From contig JAVBMT010000017.1 in the NCBI GenBank assembly GCA_031552195.1, positions 62,001 to 126,000 of the forward strand: a DNA stretch of 64,000 nucleotides. The letters run 5' to 3'. Below the pieces are notes generated by a model, which had not been told where the DNA came from, did no database searches, and was given only the letters and a program-made list of their open reading frames with translations. This document shows, piece after piece, positions 7,807 to 16,276 of the stretch. How positions within the stretch are numbered: the first letter of the stretch is position 1; the number at the start of each line of letters is the position of its first letter. Both the position numbers and the translations under genes were made by a program. This stretch comes from JAVBMP01 sp031552195. GTDB taxonomy: Bacteria > Desulfobacterota > Desulfovibrionia > Desulfovibrionales > Desulfovibrionaceae.

Positions 7807-8545
7807 TTTTTTCTCGCCCGAACGCAATGATAACAGGCTGAAAACCGTTTTAAGACAGCCCTGGCCCTATTTTTTTGCGGCTTTCGCCTGTACTGTTCTT
7901 GAAAGCGCCAAATCTTTTGACCGCTTGGCTCAGGTTCCGTTTTTCCGGCATGGCGAGTGGCTTATTTCCGACGCTTTTCATACGGATTACAAATGGATAT
8001 ATTATACAGCTCCGAAAATTTTAATCGGCGTTGTCGGCGGAACTTTTCTTGTTATTTTTCTGGCGTCTCTTTCCGGCAGATACCGCTTGCAGTTGCAAGT
8101 CTGGAGCAAGCCGTCAGCGCTTATCGCGTGCAGCGTCATTTTAGTTCCGCTGGCGGTGTCAGTTTTGACATGCATTTGCGGCGTGCATAGCCCGGTGGAT
8201 ATGCTGCCTTACGGAGGAAAATATCCCCATATCGGCTTGTTGGAGCAGTTGTGGGAGCATGGATCCACAGCTGGAGGGCGTAGCTTCCCGGCAGGGCACG
8301 CCAGCGGCGGGTTTGCGCTTATGGCGTTATATTATTTGCCTTTGCGCGAACTATGGAAGCGGTTTTTATTTATTCTTGGATTTTTTGCCGGATGGGGTAT
8401 GGGATTATATCAAATGGCACGTGGAGAGCATTTCCTATCTCACACTCTTACTTCCATGTTTCTTGCCTTGGGCATAATCATTTTGCTTGAACGCCATTTT
8501 GACGGTTTACGGCAACGACTAAAGGCTTTGGCGGGGAAAAAATAA
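7796..8545 (+). CDS. PAP2-family membrane phosphatase
   Basis: 249 residues, five or six membrane helices. The PAP2 motifs are SFPAGHASG (about 161-169, catalytic His in the second motif) and ARGEHFLSHTLTS (about 203-215, third motif with R and the nucleophile H). A first motif K-x6-RP is weak or replaced. Such enzymes remove phosphate from lipid A, undecaprenyl pyrophosphate or phosphatidylglycerol phosphate at the periplasmic face. The overlap with the kinase gene and the neighbouring LtaS-like gene favour lipid A or lipid phosphate remodelling under two-component control; the actual substrate cannot be told from sequence. Confidence 0.85.
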   Translation: MMNNFFSPERNDNRLKTVLRQPWPYFFAAFACTVLESAKSFDRLAQVPFFRHGEWLISDAFHTDYKWIYYTAPKILIGVVGGTFLVIFLASLSGRYRLQLQVWSKPSALIACSVILVPLAVSVLTCICGVHSPVDMLPYGGKYPHIGLLEQLWEHGSTAGGRSFPAGHASGGFALMALYYLPLRELWKRFLFILGFFAGWGMGLYQMARGEHFLSHTLTSMFLALGIIILLERHFDGLRQRLKALAGKK

Positions 8546-8672
8546 GGCCGGAAGCTTTATTCTTCTGTTACAATTTTTTACACAGCATCATCCTACTGTT
8601 ACCCAGGGCATACTATTCCTTTGCATGCGGGTGCGCGGCCGCGCTTAACCCATGACCATGCGGAGGAATATG

Positions 8673-10706
8673 ATGGCTGTTTTTTTTAAGGTGGCCGGGG
8701 AGTACAGGATCAGGTATCTGTCTTGCCTGGCCCTTTTCTTTCTTATCGTTAACCTTGCCTTGCGATTGGCGCTGCAGGCGGGTTTTCCAGACGCCTTGCC
8801 GTTCACGGCCGGAATGTTTTCCGCTTTGCTGAAAGGTTTTTTAAATGATTGCGCAACCCTCGCTTTCGTGCTGCCGCTTCCGGCCGCCCTCATCTTGCTG
8901 CCTTCCGACAAGTTTCTGCGGCGGCGGTGGGCTGGAAGCGCATACTCCGCGTTTGTAATATTCACCTTTTCGGCAATTTTCATTTTTACGGCCTTCGCCG
9001 AATATTTCTTTTGGGATGAATTCAGCTCTCGTTTCAATTTTATCGCAGTCGACTATCTTATTTACACCACTGAAGTCATGCAGAACATTGCGGAATCCTA
9101 CCCGCTGTTCCCGCTTCTTGGGGCGGTGTTCCTCCTTGCGGCCGCTTCGACGGCCTTGCTCTTGAAGAAATCAAGCCCGATTTCGCACACGGCGGAATTT
9201 AGCCCGGCGGATCATTCCGCGCGCGGCGGCCTGGGCGGCAGGCTAGGGTTGCTGGGCGGCCTATGCGCCGCGGCGGCCTTGCTGTTTTTTGCCTTCAGCC
9301 CTTTTTCCGTGAAAGAAAACAGGTTCTGGAATGAGTACGCCAAAAACGGGGTGTATGAGTTGTTTTCGGCATACCTGAACAATCAGCTCGATTACCGCGC
9401 CTTTTACAAAACGATTGACGCGCATGCGGCTTTCGCCCTTGTGCGGAATGAAATAACTGACGCCAACCCGGCGTTCGAGCCGGCGAAAGGGGAAAGCCTC
9501 TTGCGCGTGACGGCGGCGGAAAGCACGGAGAAGCGGCCAAACGTCGTTATAGTCATCATGGAAAGCATGGGGAGCCGCTGGCTTGGCGAATATACCCCCA
9601 ATCTCAACGAACTGGCCGCGAACGGTCTTTCTTTTTCCAACATGATGTCCACCGGAACGCGGACGGTGCGCGGCATTGAAGCCCTGATGCTCAGCGTGCC
9701 GCCCACCCCGGGCAATTCAATAGTACGCAGGCCGGATAATGAAAACCTTTTCAATATCGGCACCCTGTTTCGTGAGCGCGGCTACGACCGTGACTTTATT
9801 TACGGCGGCCTTGGCTACTTTGACAACATGAACGCCTTTTTCGCCGGCAACGGCTATGCCGTTACCGACAAACTTGATTTCGCGGCGCAAAGCAAAACTT
9901 TCTCCAACGCCTGGGGGCAATGCGATGGGGATTTATATTCCGAGAGCCTGCGCCTTGCGGACAGGAGTTTTCAAGCCGGAAAGCCGTTCCATCAGGTGTT
10001 GTTGACTACTTCAAATCACCGCCCGTTCACTTTTCCGGAGGGCGCTGTGGATATGCAGCAGGGTTCCCGCCGTTCCGCCATAAAATACGCGGACTACGCC
10101 ATAGGGCGCTTCATGCGGGAAGCAGGGGAAAAACCCTGGTTTGACAACACGGTTTTCGTTTTCGTGGGCGACCACCCGTCTTCAATAGCCGGAAAAACAG
10201 AAGTTCCGCCCAATGCATATGGAATAGCCTGCATCATGTACGGCCCGGCTTTCTTTCCGCCGGAAACGGTGGCGACCTTGTGCAGCCAGATAGACGTAGC
10301 CCCGACCCTTCTGGCGAGCCTCGGCTGGGAATACCGTTCCCAGTTTTTCGGGACGGATGCGCGAAAATTGCCGGAAGAAGCCGGGCGCGCCTGGATATCG
10401 ACATACCAGCTGCTCGGTTTCAGGACTAATGACAGGCTTGTGGTGCTGAAGCCCGGCGGAGAGGTTCAGGTTACGCCGATCATTCCGGAGGCCTCCGGCG
10501 GACCGCTACCGGAGGCCTACGGACAGAGCGACGAGGCGCTGGCCGCCCGGGTGACGGCTTCCTACCAATGCGCTTACGACCTTTTTACCGGCGCGCGGAT
10601 GAAAGAAAGCGCGATAGGCGCATACGCGCCTGAACCGCGCGCCCTTGAAAAAAGAGTTACCCTTCAGGGGGCCGGAGCTTCGCGAATTTCTTCAATATTT
10701 TATTGA
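8673..10706 (+). CDS. LtaS/OpgB-like sulfatase-fold membrane transferase
   Basis: 677 residues if started at the third in-frame ATG (8673), which has GGAGG at a 6-nt spacing; 8652 and 8670 are alternatives. About five N-terminal membrane helices precede an extracytoplasmic sulfatase-type domain: VVIVIMESMG (metal ligand Glu), SNMMSTGTRTVRG with the catalytic Thr near residue 330, NHRPF and FVGDH (metal ligands) further on. The family transfers phosphoglycerol or phosphoethanolamine to lipids or glycans. In a Gram-negative context, periplasmic glucan, capsule or lipid A decoration is plausible. A 127-nt gap with two CTGTTAC repeats (8564 and 8594 regions) separates it from the PAP2 gene and could hold its own promoter. 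Confidence 0.85.
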   Translation: MAVFFKVAGEYRIRYLSCLALFFLIVNLALRLALQAGFPDALPFTAGMFSALLKGFLNDCATLAFVLPLPAALILLPSDKFLRRRWAGSAYSAFVIFTFSAIFIFTAFAEYFFWDEFSSRFNFIAVDYLIYTTEVMQNIAESYPLFPLLGAVFLLAAASTALLLKKSSPISHTAEFSPADHSARGGLGGRLGLLGGLCAAAALLFFAFSPFSVKENRFWNEYAKNGVYELFSAYLNNQLDYRAFYKTIDAHAAFALVRNEITDANPAFEPAKGESLLRVTAAESTEKRPNVVIVIMESMGSRWLGEYTPNLNELAANGLSFSNMMSTGTRTVRGIEALMLSVPPTPGNSIVRRPDNENLFNIGTLFRERGYDRDFIYGGLGYFDNMNAFFAGNGYAVTDKLDFAAQSKTFSNAWGQCDGDLYSESLRLADRSFQAGKPFHQVLLTTSNHRPFTFPEGAVDMQQGSRRSAIKYADYAIGRFMREAGEKPWFDNTVFVFVGDHPSSIAGKTEVPPNAYGIACIMYGPAFFPPETVATLCSQIDVAPTLLASLGWEYRSQFFGTDARKLPEEAGRAWISTYQLLGFRTNDRLVVLKPGGEVQVTPIIPEASGGPLPEAYGQSDEALAARVTASYQCAYDLFTGARMKESAIGAYAPEPRALEKRVTLQGAGASRISSIFY

Positions 10707-10749
10707 CGCACGCGCTTTTTCCGGCGATTTGTTTCGTGCGGGAGGCGTT

Positions 10750-11790
10750 ATGCACTTTAGCTTTGAAGCGGACAAGGCCCTGAACTGCTGGGCTTCTGAA
10801 TACCTTGCGGCCAGGCCGGAGCGCGGGCATGCCCTGAAACTCAGGCGCCTGGGGCTGACTTTTCACGGAATTACCGACTGCCTGTGCCTTGGAAGCTCCA
10901 GCCAGGCGTTCCTGCCGGTTGAGGCCGGCGGCGCGTTGCCGTATATTTTTCGCGATTCCTGCCCCTACCGCCCGAATGAAGGTTCGCTGCCGCGCGTTGC
11001 GTTCGAAGCCCTGCGCGAAGGCGGAGCGCCCGTAACCCTGCCCGAAGCCGCCCCGTTTTTTCCGCCAGGCGGCGACAACCTCTGGCACTGGCTTACGGAA
11101 AGCCTGACCAAAGTCCTGGCTCTGGAAAGCTCCGGCTACACCGGCCCGTACATCATTCCCCGCAACAGTTCCGTGGCCGCGCAAACCCTTGAATTGCTCG
11201 GCGTAGACCAGGCGCGGCTTCTGCCCTCCGGGCGGGTTTACCGGGTTGAGCGCCTGCTGGTGCCGCCACGGCTTTCGGGTTTTGATCTTCAGGATTACCT
11301 GCCGCTTTGCGAATTGCTCAGAAACAGCCTGCTCAAGGCCTGCCCGCCTTCGCCTGGCGTCAAGCGCTGCTATTTGCGCCGCATCGGAACGCGCCGGGTG
11401 ATTAATGAGGAAAATATCCTTGAGCTGCTGCGCGAGTTTGATTTCACTGTTCTCACCCCTGAGGAGCTTAGCTTGAAAGATCAGCTTTCCTTCATGGGCA
11501 ACGTGGAGTGTTCGGTCATGCCGCACGGGGCCGGAAGCGCTTTGACCATCATGCAGAAGCCGCGTTCAACATTTATCGAACTCTTCAGCAACCGTTACAT
11601 CAGCTACAACAACATGCACAGCGTGCGGCTGCTCAAGCTGCGCTATCACCCACTGGTGGAAGACCTTGACGTTTCTTCTTGCACCAGACCGGAAATGACC
11701 GTTTGCCAATACCTTGGCGAAGGGGCCAAGGCCGACATGCTTATAGACGCGACAATGCTGCGCGTCTTGTTGGAAAACGCGCTGGAATAA
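10750..11790 (+). CDS. GT61-type (DUF563) glycosyltransferase
   Basis: 346 residues from the ATG at 10750, which has GGGAGG 4-5 nt upstream. A TTG at 10645 would extend 62 nt into the preceding gene and lacks such a site. The DUF563/GT61 features are DNLWHWLTESLTK (about residues 111-123), YLRRIGTRRVINEE, and MPHGAGSALTIMQKP (about 257-271, the nucleotide-sugar pocket). No membrane helix, so cytoplasmic. The 43-nt spacing from the LtaS-like gene suggests one operon making or decorating a surface polysaccharide. Donor and acceptor are unknown. Confidence 0.82.
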   Translation: MHFSFEADKALNCWASEYLAARPERGHALKLRRLGLTFHGITDCLCLGSSSQAFLPVEAGGALPYIFRDSCPYRPNEGSLPRVAFEALREGGAPVTLPEAAPFFPPGGDNLWHWLTESLTKVLALESSGYTGPYIIPRNSSVAAQTLELLGVDQARLLPSGRVYRVERLLVPPRLSGFDLQDYLPLCELLRNSLLKACPPSPGVKRCYLRRIGTRRVINEENILELLREFDFTVLTPEELSLKDQLSFMGNVECSVMPHGAGSALTIMQKPRSTFIELFSNRYISYNNMHSVRLLKLRYHPLVEDLDVSSCTRPEMTVCQYLGEGAKADMLIDATMLRVLLENALE

Positions 11791-11857
11791 GCGTGGCGCG
11801 CCGTTGTTTTGCTGGCGTTTGCCGCGCTGCCGCAAGGCGTAAGAACGTTAAAAGGCT

Positions 11858-12820
11858 TTACTCCTCCGGCTGCTCCGGGCCGCGCTCAAAACGCGGGAAG
11901 GGCAGGTGGCAGGGGCGTTCCGGGTGTTTTTCAAGATAGCGCTGATGGTAACCTTCCGCCTGGTAAAACTTTTCGGCCCGCTCAATGCCGGTAACAGGCT
12001 TCCAGCCTTTTTCCCGCAGTTTTTCCAAAAGCTCCGCAATTGTTTTTTCCTGCTCCGCGTTTACGGTGAACACGGCGGAACGGTATTGCGTGCCGTGGTC
12101 CAACCCCTGGCGGTTAAGCTGGGTGGGGTCGTGTATTTCAAAAAAGCGCCGGGCCAATCGCCCGTAGCTGACCAGTTCCGGGTCGAATATCACGCGCACG
12201 GTTTCCGCGTGCCCGCTCGTTCCGGAAGAAACTTCCTCATATGTAGGGTTGGAGCTTTTGCCGCCCATATAGCCTGATGTCACGGCCAGCACGCCGGGCA
12301 GGCCGCGCAGCAGGTGCTCGACGCCCCAGAAGCAGCCGCCCGCGAAGTAGGCGGTTTCCAGTTTGTCCGCCGGCAAAAAGGAAAGGGCGGCGGAATTTAC
12401 GCAATGCCGCACGTTTGCCGGGGTGAAGCCTTCCCCTGTAAAGACGTGGCCCAGGTGGGCCTGACAGTTGGCGCAAATTATTTCAGTGCGCGCTCCGTCC
12501 GGCCTGCGGAGCACGGCTCCGGGAATTTCCGCGTCAAAGCTGGGCCAGCCGCAGCCGGACGGGAATTTATGCTCGGAAAAATAGAGCAGGGCGCCGCAAC
12601 GGCGGCACAGGTAGGCCCCGGCGGCGTCATGTTTGTCGTAGGCTCCGCTGTACGCTCTCTCCGTGCCTTTATTTTCTATGATGCTTTTTTCATCTTCGCT
12701 TAACGGGGGCATTGGGCGCGCCTGATTGAACCCCATGGTTCCGGCCTTTGCCGGAATCGGCAAAAAGACGGCAAAAGCCAGAATGAGCGGGAACAGGATA
12801 AGCCAGTCCGGCGTTTGCAT
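11858..12820 (-). CDS. msrAB: exported MsrB-MsrA fusion, methionine sulfoxide reductase
   Basis: 320 residues: a signal peptide (about 1-27, cleavage near AKAG), an MsrB domain (about 36-150) and an MsrA domain (about 155-300). MsrB has the two zinc CxxC pairs (CRRCG, CANCQ) and the catalytic Cys in RHCVNSAAL. MsrA has its catalytic Cys in AGGCFWGVE. Together they reduce both R- and S-methionine sulfoxide epimers. The export signal indicates periplasmic repair of oxidised proteins. Fusions in the order B-A are less common than A-B. Stands alone on the minus strand, convergent with the glycosyltransferase gene. Confidence 0.92.
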   Translation of the reverse strand: MQTPDWLILFPLILAFAVFLPIPAKAGTMGFNQARPMPPLSEDEKSIIENKGTERAYSGAYDKHDAAGAYLCRRCGALLYFSEHKFPSGCGWPSFDAEIPGAVLRRPDGARTEIICANCQAHLGHVFTGEGFTPANVRHCVNSAALSFLPADKLETAYFAGGCFWGVEHLLRGLPGVLAVTSGYMGGKSSNPTYEEVSSGTSGHAETVRVIFDPELVSYGRLARRFFEIHDPTQLNRQGLDHGTQYRSAVFTVNAEQEKTIAELLEKLREKGWKPVTGIERAEKFYQAEGYHQRYLEKHPERPCHLPFPRFERGPEQPEE

Positions 12821-13017
12821 GACACACTTCCTCGCATTTTCGATTTTAATCCCTTTGCGTGTTTATATAAGCATTTTCCTCAGATTGTGAAGTTTCTTCA
12901 GGGTGCTTAGGGTGGCAGACAGTAGCGCTCCGCCGTTTCGAGCCTAGCTTCGGGGTCTTGTTCAGTGTGGGCGTCAAGTTCTGAAAACGGGCTGCTTGCG
13001 GGCTGATCCGGGCGGAT

Positions 13018-13051
13018 CCTGGCTGAGCGCAGGACTCTGCGCTCAGCCAGG
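13018..13051. repeat. perfect 15-bp inverted repeat
   Basis: CCTGGCTGAGCGCAG and its exact complement enclose the loop GACT. It lies just downstream of the minus-strand ligase gene, so it may act as its transcription end, although no T-run follows on the minus strand. Its core TGAGCGCAGGACT (13024-13036) recurs within the larger palindrome at 18548-18593, pointing to a dispersed repeat. Confidence 0.7.
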
Positions 13052-13088
13052 ACGTTAAAAAAGCGGCGGGATTCAAAAGTCAGGCTGT

Positions 13089-14369
13089 TTAAAAGCGAGT
13101 GTCCGTAACCCGTTTGGACTTTCCGAAAGAGCGGGGCAGAACGCCTGGGTCAACCACTTCAATGGCGGCGGAAACCAGCAGCTTGGAATGCACGGCTTTG
13201 GCGAAAGCCTTGGCCAGGCCTTGGTCGTTTCCGCCGCTTATGCCGACGGCCCGCTCTATTTTGATCAGCATATTGTCGCGCCCTTCCGAGCGGCTCAGTT
13301 CGATGTGATATTCCGATCCGAGGTCCGGCAGTCCGTGCAGGACGTCAGCGATCTGGCCGGGGTAAATATTTACGCCGCGAAAAATGATCATGTCGTCCGA
13401 GCGTCCTAGCAGGTGGTCGTGGCGGGGCATGGAGCAGCCGCAGGGGCAGGGCGGCAGGGCTCGGGTGAGGTCGCGCGTGCGGTAGCGTATCAGGGGGGAG
13501 GCTTCCTTGCGCAGCGAAGTTACGACCATTTCCCCGATTTCTCCCGGAGCTACCGGCTGCAAGGTGACCGGGTCGAGAATTTCAATGACGAAAAGGTCGG
13601 CCCAATAGTGCATGCCTTCATGGGCGCGGCATTCCAGCGAGGTTCCCGGCCCGTACATTTCCGTCATGCCGCCTATGTCGAAGCTGTGTTCGATTCCGAG
13701 GTTCTGTTCGAACAGGCGGCGCATTTTCTTGCTGTGCGCTTCCGCGCCGAAAATGACGGACTTCAGCTTTATTTTGTCGGCCAGCCCGTTGCGCTGCACT
13801 TCCTCGCCCATAAGCAGGGCCATGCTGGCCGTGCTGCCCAGGCAGGTGCTTCCCAGGTCGGTGAGCATCTGCAGGTGGATTTCCAGGTTTCCAGCGCCAA
13901 CCGGAACGGCCATGGCCCCGAGGCGCTCCGCCCCGAGCTGGAAGCCGGCCCCGGCCGTCCAGAGCCCGTAGCCGACGGCCACCTGGATGCGGTCTTCCGC
14001 GGTAAGCCCGGCCAGCTCGTAGCAACGGGCCATTTGCAGGGCGAAAGTATCAACGTCGTTTTGGGTGTAGGCCAGGACCTTGCGCTTGCCGGTAGTGCCG
14101 GAAGAGGCGTGAATGCGCACAACGTCGCGCTCGGGCACGCAAAGCAGGGGAAGCGGATATTCTTCGCGCAGGTGCTCGGTGGTGGTTACCGGCAGTTCAA
14201 GCAGGTCGTCAAGGCTTTGCACGGCTCCCGGCTCAACCCCGGCCTCTTTGAGGCGGCGGCGGTAGTTCGGATTGTTGCTGTAGGCGTGTTCCACCGTCCA
14301 GCGCAGTCCCGCGGTTTGCGCCTGCAAAATTTCCTCCGGCTTCAGGGACGGAATAAGTTTATATTCCAT
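13089..14369 (-). CDS. paaK: phenylacetate-CoA ligase family enzyme
   Basis: 426 residues, the usual PaaK length. The adenylate-forming signature is HASSGTTGKRKVL (about 88-100). GGMTEMYGPG and YRTRDLTR motifs follow, then SDDMIIFRGVNIYPGQI, the hinge into the C-terminal domain that ends with GKSKRVTD and its catalytic Lys. It makes an aryl-CoA from an aryl acid, ATP and CoA. Desulfovibrio genomes often carry several such ligases linked to indolepyruvate oxidoreductase; none is adjacent here, so the acid used (phenylacetate, indoleacetate or another) is open. The AGGAG site lies 8 nt before the ATG. Confidence 0.88.
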   Translation of the reverse strand: MEYKLIPSLKPEEILQAQTAGLRWTVEHAYSNNPNYRRRLKEAGVEPGAVQSLDDLLELPVTTTEHLREEYPLPLLCVPERDVVRIHASSGTTGKRKVLAYTQNDVDTFALQMARCYELAGLTAEDRIQVAVGYGLWTAGAGFQLGAERLGAMAVPVGAGNLEIHLQMLTDLGSTCLGSTASMALLMGEEVQRNGLADKIKLKSVIFGAEAHSKKMRRLFEQNLGIEHSFDIGGMTEMYGPGTSLECRAHEGMHYWADLFVIEILDPVTLQPVAPGEIGEMVVTSLRKEASPLIRYRTRDLTRALPPCPCGCSMPRHDHLLGRSDDMIIFRGVNIYPGQIADVLHGLPDLGSEYHIELSRSEGRDNMLIKIERAVGISGGNDQGLAKAFAKAVHSKLLVSAAIEVVDPGVLPRSFGKSKRVTDTRF

Positions 14370-14554
14370 AGGGCTGTCTCCTTGTAGCAGGCCCGGACAA
14401 GTCCGGCCAAGCGCAACTTTTGTATTGTCTAGGGTGGAAAAAATGAGTATTTACAGTTCTGCGGGCGTGTTTTCGCACGCGGCGCAAGGTTTATCAATAA
14501 TGCCGGCGGACATGCCCGTCAATACTTCTTTTCAGCTAGCTCCGGGAGGCGGAT

Positions 14555-15853
14555 TTGCGTATTTTAATCGTGGGATCAGGCGGGCGCGAGCATGCCCTGG
14601 CCTGGAAACTGAAGCAGAACCCTGGCGTTACTGAAATTTTTATCGCGCCCGGCAACGGCGGCACCGGAGAAGCCGGAAAGAACGTCCGGATATCCGATGG
14701 GGACATTCCGGCGCTTATGGAATTCATAAAGTCCGAAAATATAGGCTTTGTCGTGCCGGGGCCGGAACTGCCGCTTGTGAACGGGCTGGTTGACGCCTGC
14801 CTTGAGGCCGGGGTGCCGTGTTTCGGCCCCTGCGCTTACGCCGCGCGGCTTGAAGGCTCGAAAATCTTCGCCAAGGAAGTGATGAGCGCCGGGAATATTC
14901 CGACCGCCGCCTACGCCGTGTTCAGCGAATTCGCCCCGGCCGCCGCATATGTGCGCGGCAAGGGCTTGCCGCTGGTCATAAAGGCGGACGGCCTGGCCGC
15001 CGGTAAGGGCGTTGTGGTTGCGAAAACCGAGGAAGAAGCCATCGCTGCCCTGAAGAACATGCTGGAAGACAAAGCCTTTGGCTCGGCCGCCGACAGGGTG
15101 CTGATCGAAGACGCTCTGGCGGGCGAGGAAGTTTCCCTGCTTGCTTTTTGCGACGGCGAACGCGCCTTGCCTTTGCATTCCGCGCAAGACCACAAAGCGG
15201 TTTACGACGGAGACACCGGGCCGAACACCGGAGGCATGGGCGCTTACAGCCCGGCCCCCGTGCTGCCGGACAGCCGCAGCGCCGAAATGTGCCGCCTGGT
15301 GATAGATCCGGTCTTGAAAGTCATGCGGGAACGCGGCCATCCTTTTAAGGGCATTCTTTACGCCGGGCTGATGATGACGGCGGAAGGCCCTATGGTGCTG
15401 GAATATAACGTGCGCTTCGGCGACCCTGAATGCCAGCCCTTGCTGATGCGCCTGCAAAGCGACCTTCTGGAAGTTATGCGGGCTTGCTGCGACGGCGGGC
15501 TTGACGGAATAAACCTGGAATTTTCCGGACAGGCGGCCGTTTGCGTCGTGCTGACGGCCAAGGGTTACCCCGGTTCCTACCCTAAGGGCATGGAAATTCG
15601 CGGCCTTGGCGCGGCCGAGGCGGTGCGCCCCGGCAAGGTCAAGGTGTTTCAGGCCGGAACTAAACGTGAAGGGGAAAAAGTGCTTGCGAACGGCGGGCGG
15701 GTGCTCGGGGTTACGGCCTTGGGCGACGGCCTTGCGGAAGCCCAGAAGCTGGCCTATGAAGCCCTGGCGGAGCTGAAGATGGAAAACGCCCACTTCAGGC
15801 GCGACATAGGCAACAAAGGGTTAAGGGCCTGCTTCGCCTGCAAGAAAGGATAG
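14555..15853 (+). CDS. purD: phosphoribosylamine-glycine ligase
   Basis: 432 residues, full length. Reading starts at TTG, supported by GGGAGG 5 nt upstream and by the canonical opening RILIVGSGGREHALAWKL. ATP-grasp features follow: LVIKADGLAAGKGV (about 141-154), NTGGMGAYSPAP and EYNVRFGDPECQ (metal ligands). It joins glycine to phosphoribosylamine, the second step of purine synthesis. The Hpt gene begins 6 nt after its stop. Confidence 0.96.
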   Translation: MRILIVGSGGREHALAWKLKQNPGVTEIFIAPGNGGTGEAGKNVRISDGDIPALMEFIKSENIGFVVPGPELPLVNGLVDACLEAGVPCFGPCAYAARLEGSKIFAKEVMSAGNIPTAAYAVFSEFAPAAAYVRGKGLPLVIKADGLAAGKGVVVAKTEEEAIAALKNMLEDKAFGSAADRVLIEDALAGEEVSLLAFCDGERALPLHSAQDHKAVYDGDTGPNTGGMGAYSPAPVLPDSRSAEMCRLVIDPVLKVMRERGHPFKGILYAGLMMTAEGPMVLEYNVRFGDPECQPLLMRLQSDLLEVMRACCDGGLDGINLEFSGQAAVCVVLTAKGYPGSYPKGMEIRGLGAAEAVRPGKVKVFQAGTKREGEKVLANGGRVLGVTALGDGLAEAQKLAYEALAELKMENAHFRRDIGNKGLRACFACKKG

Positions 15854-15859
15854 AAAACA

Positions 15860-16213
15860 ATGGCTATAATCCTGAACAAGGCCGATGCGATCGAGCGAAT
15901 GGGCGATGAGGAGCTTTACAAGGAAATAGCGCATTTTTTCGGGCAACACATTCCGGAAAATCTGCAAAAACTTGAATGCGCCCTTAAGGCGTCCGTAGCG
16001 GGCGAAGGCGGCCCGGAACAACTTGAAACGGCGATGCGCCTGTCTCATTCCTTCAAAGGCAACTGCGCCACTGTGGGGGCGGACGAGGTGAGGCCCAAGG
16101 CGCTGGAGCTTGAGCTGCTTTGCCGGAACAACCAGGCCGAGCAGGCTTGCCAGGCTTTTCCCGCCTTCAAGCTGGCAATGCTCGAACTGAGCGACGCCCT
16201 GAAAGATATTTAA
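15860..16213 (+). CDS. stand-alone Hpt phosphotransfer protein
   Basis: 117 residues, all-helical, with the Hpt motif LSHSFKGNCATVGAD (about 54-68) whose histidine receives and passes on phosphate between hybrid kinases and response regulators. AGGATAG precedes the ATG. It is wedged 6 nt after purD and 63 nt before glnN with no kinase in sight, so its partners are encoded elsewhere. The neighbouring genes concern nitrogen-rich metabolism, but a functional link is speculative. Confidence 0.88.
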   Translation: MAIILNKADAIERMGDEELYKEIAHFFGQHIPENLQKLECALKASVAGEGGPEQLETAMRLSHSFKGNCATVGADEVRPKALELELLCRNNQAEQACQAFPAFKLAMLELSDALKDI

Positions 16214-16276
16214 GCCCCTTTGCACGAACGTTAAAGGCGTATTTCCGCTTTTCCCACATACGAAACAGGAAAGAAA

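Noticed and set aside
14443..14640. small plus-strand ORF beginning MSIYSSAGVFSHAAQG before purD
   Set aside because: It runs into purD in another frame and resembles no known protein; probably chance.
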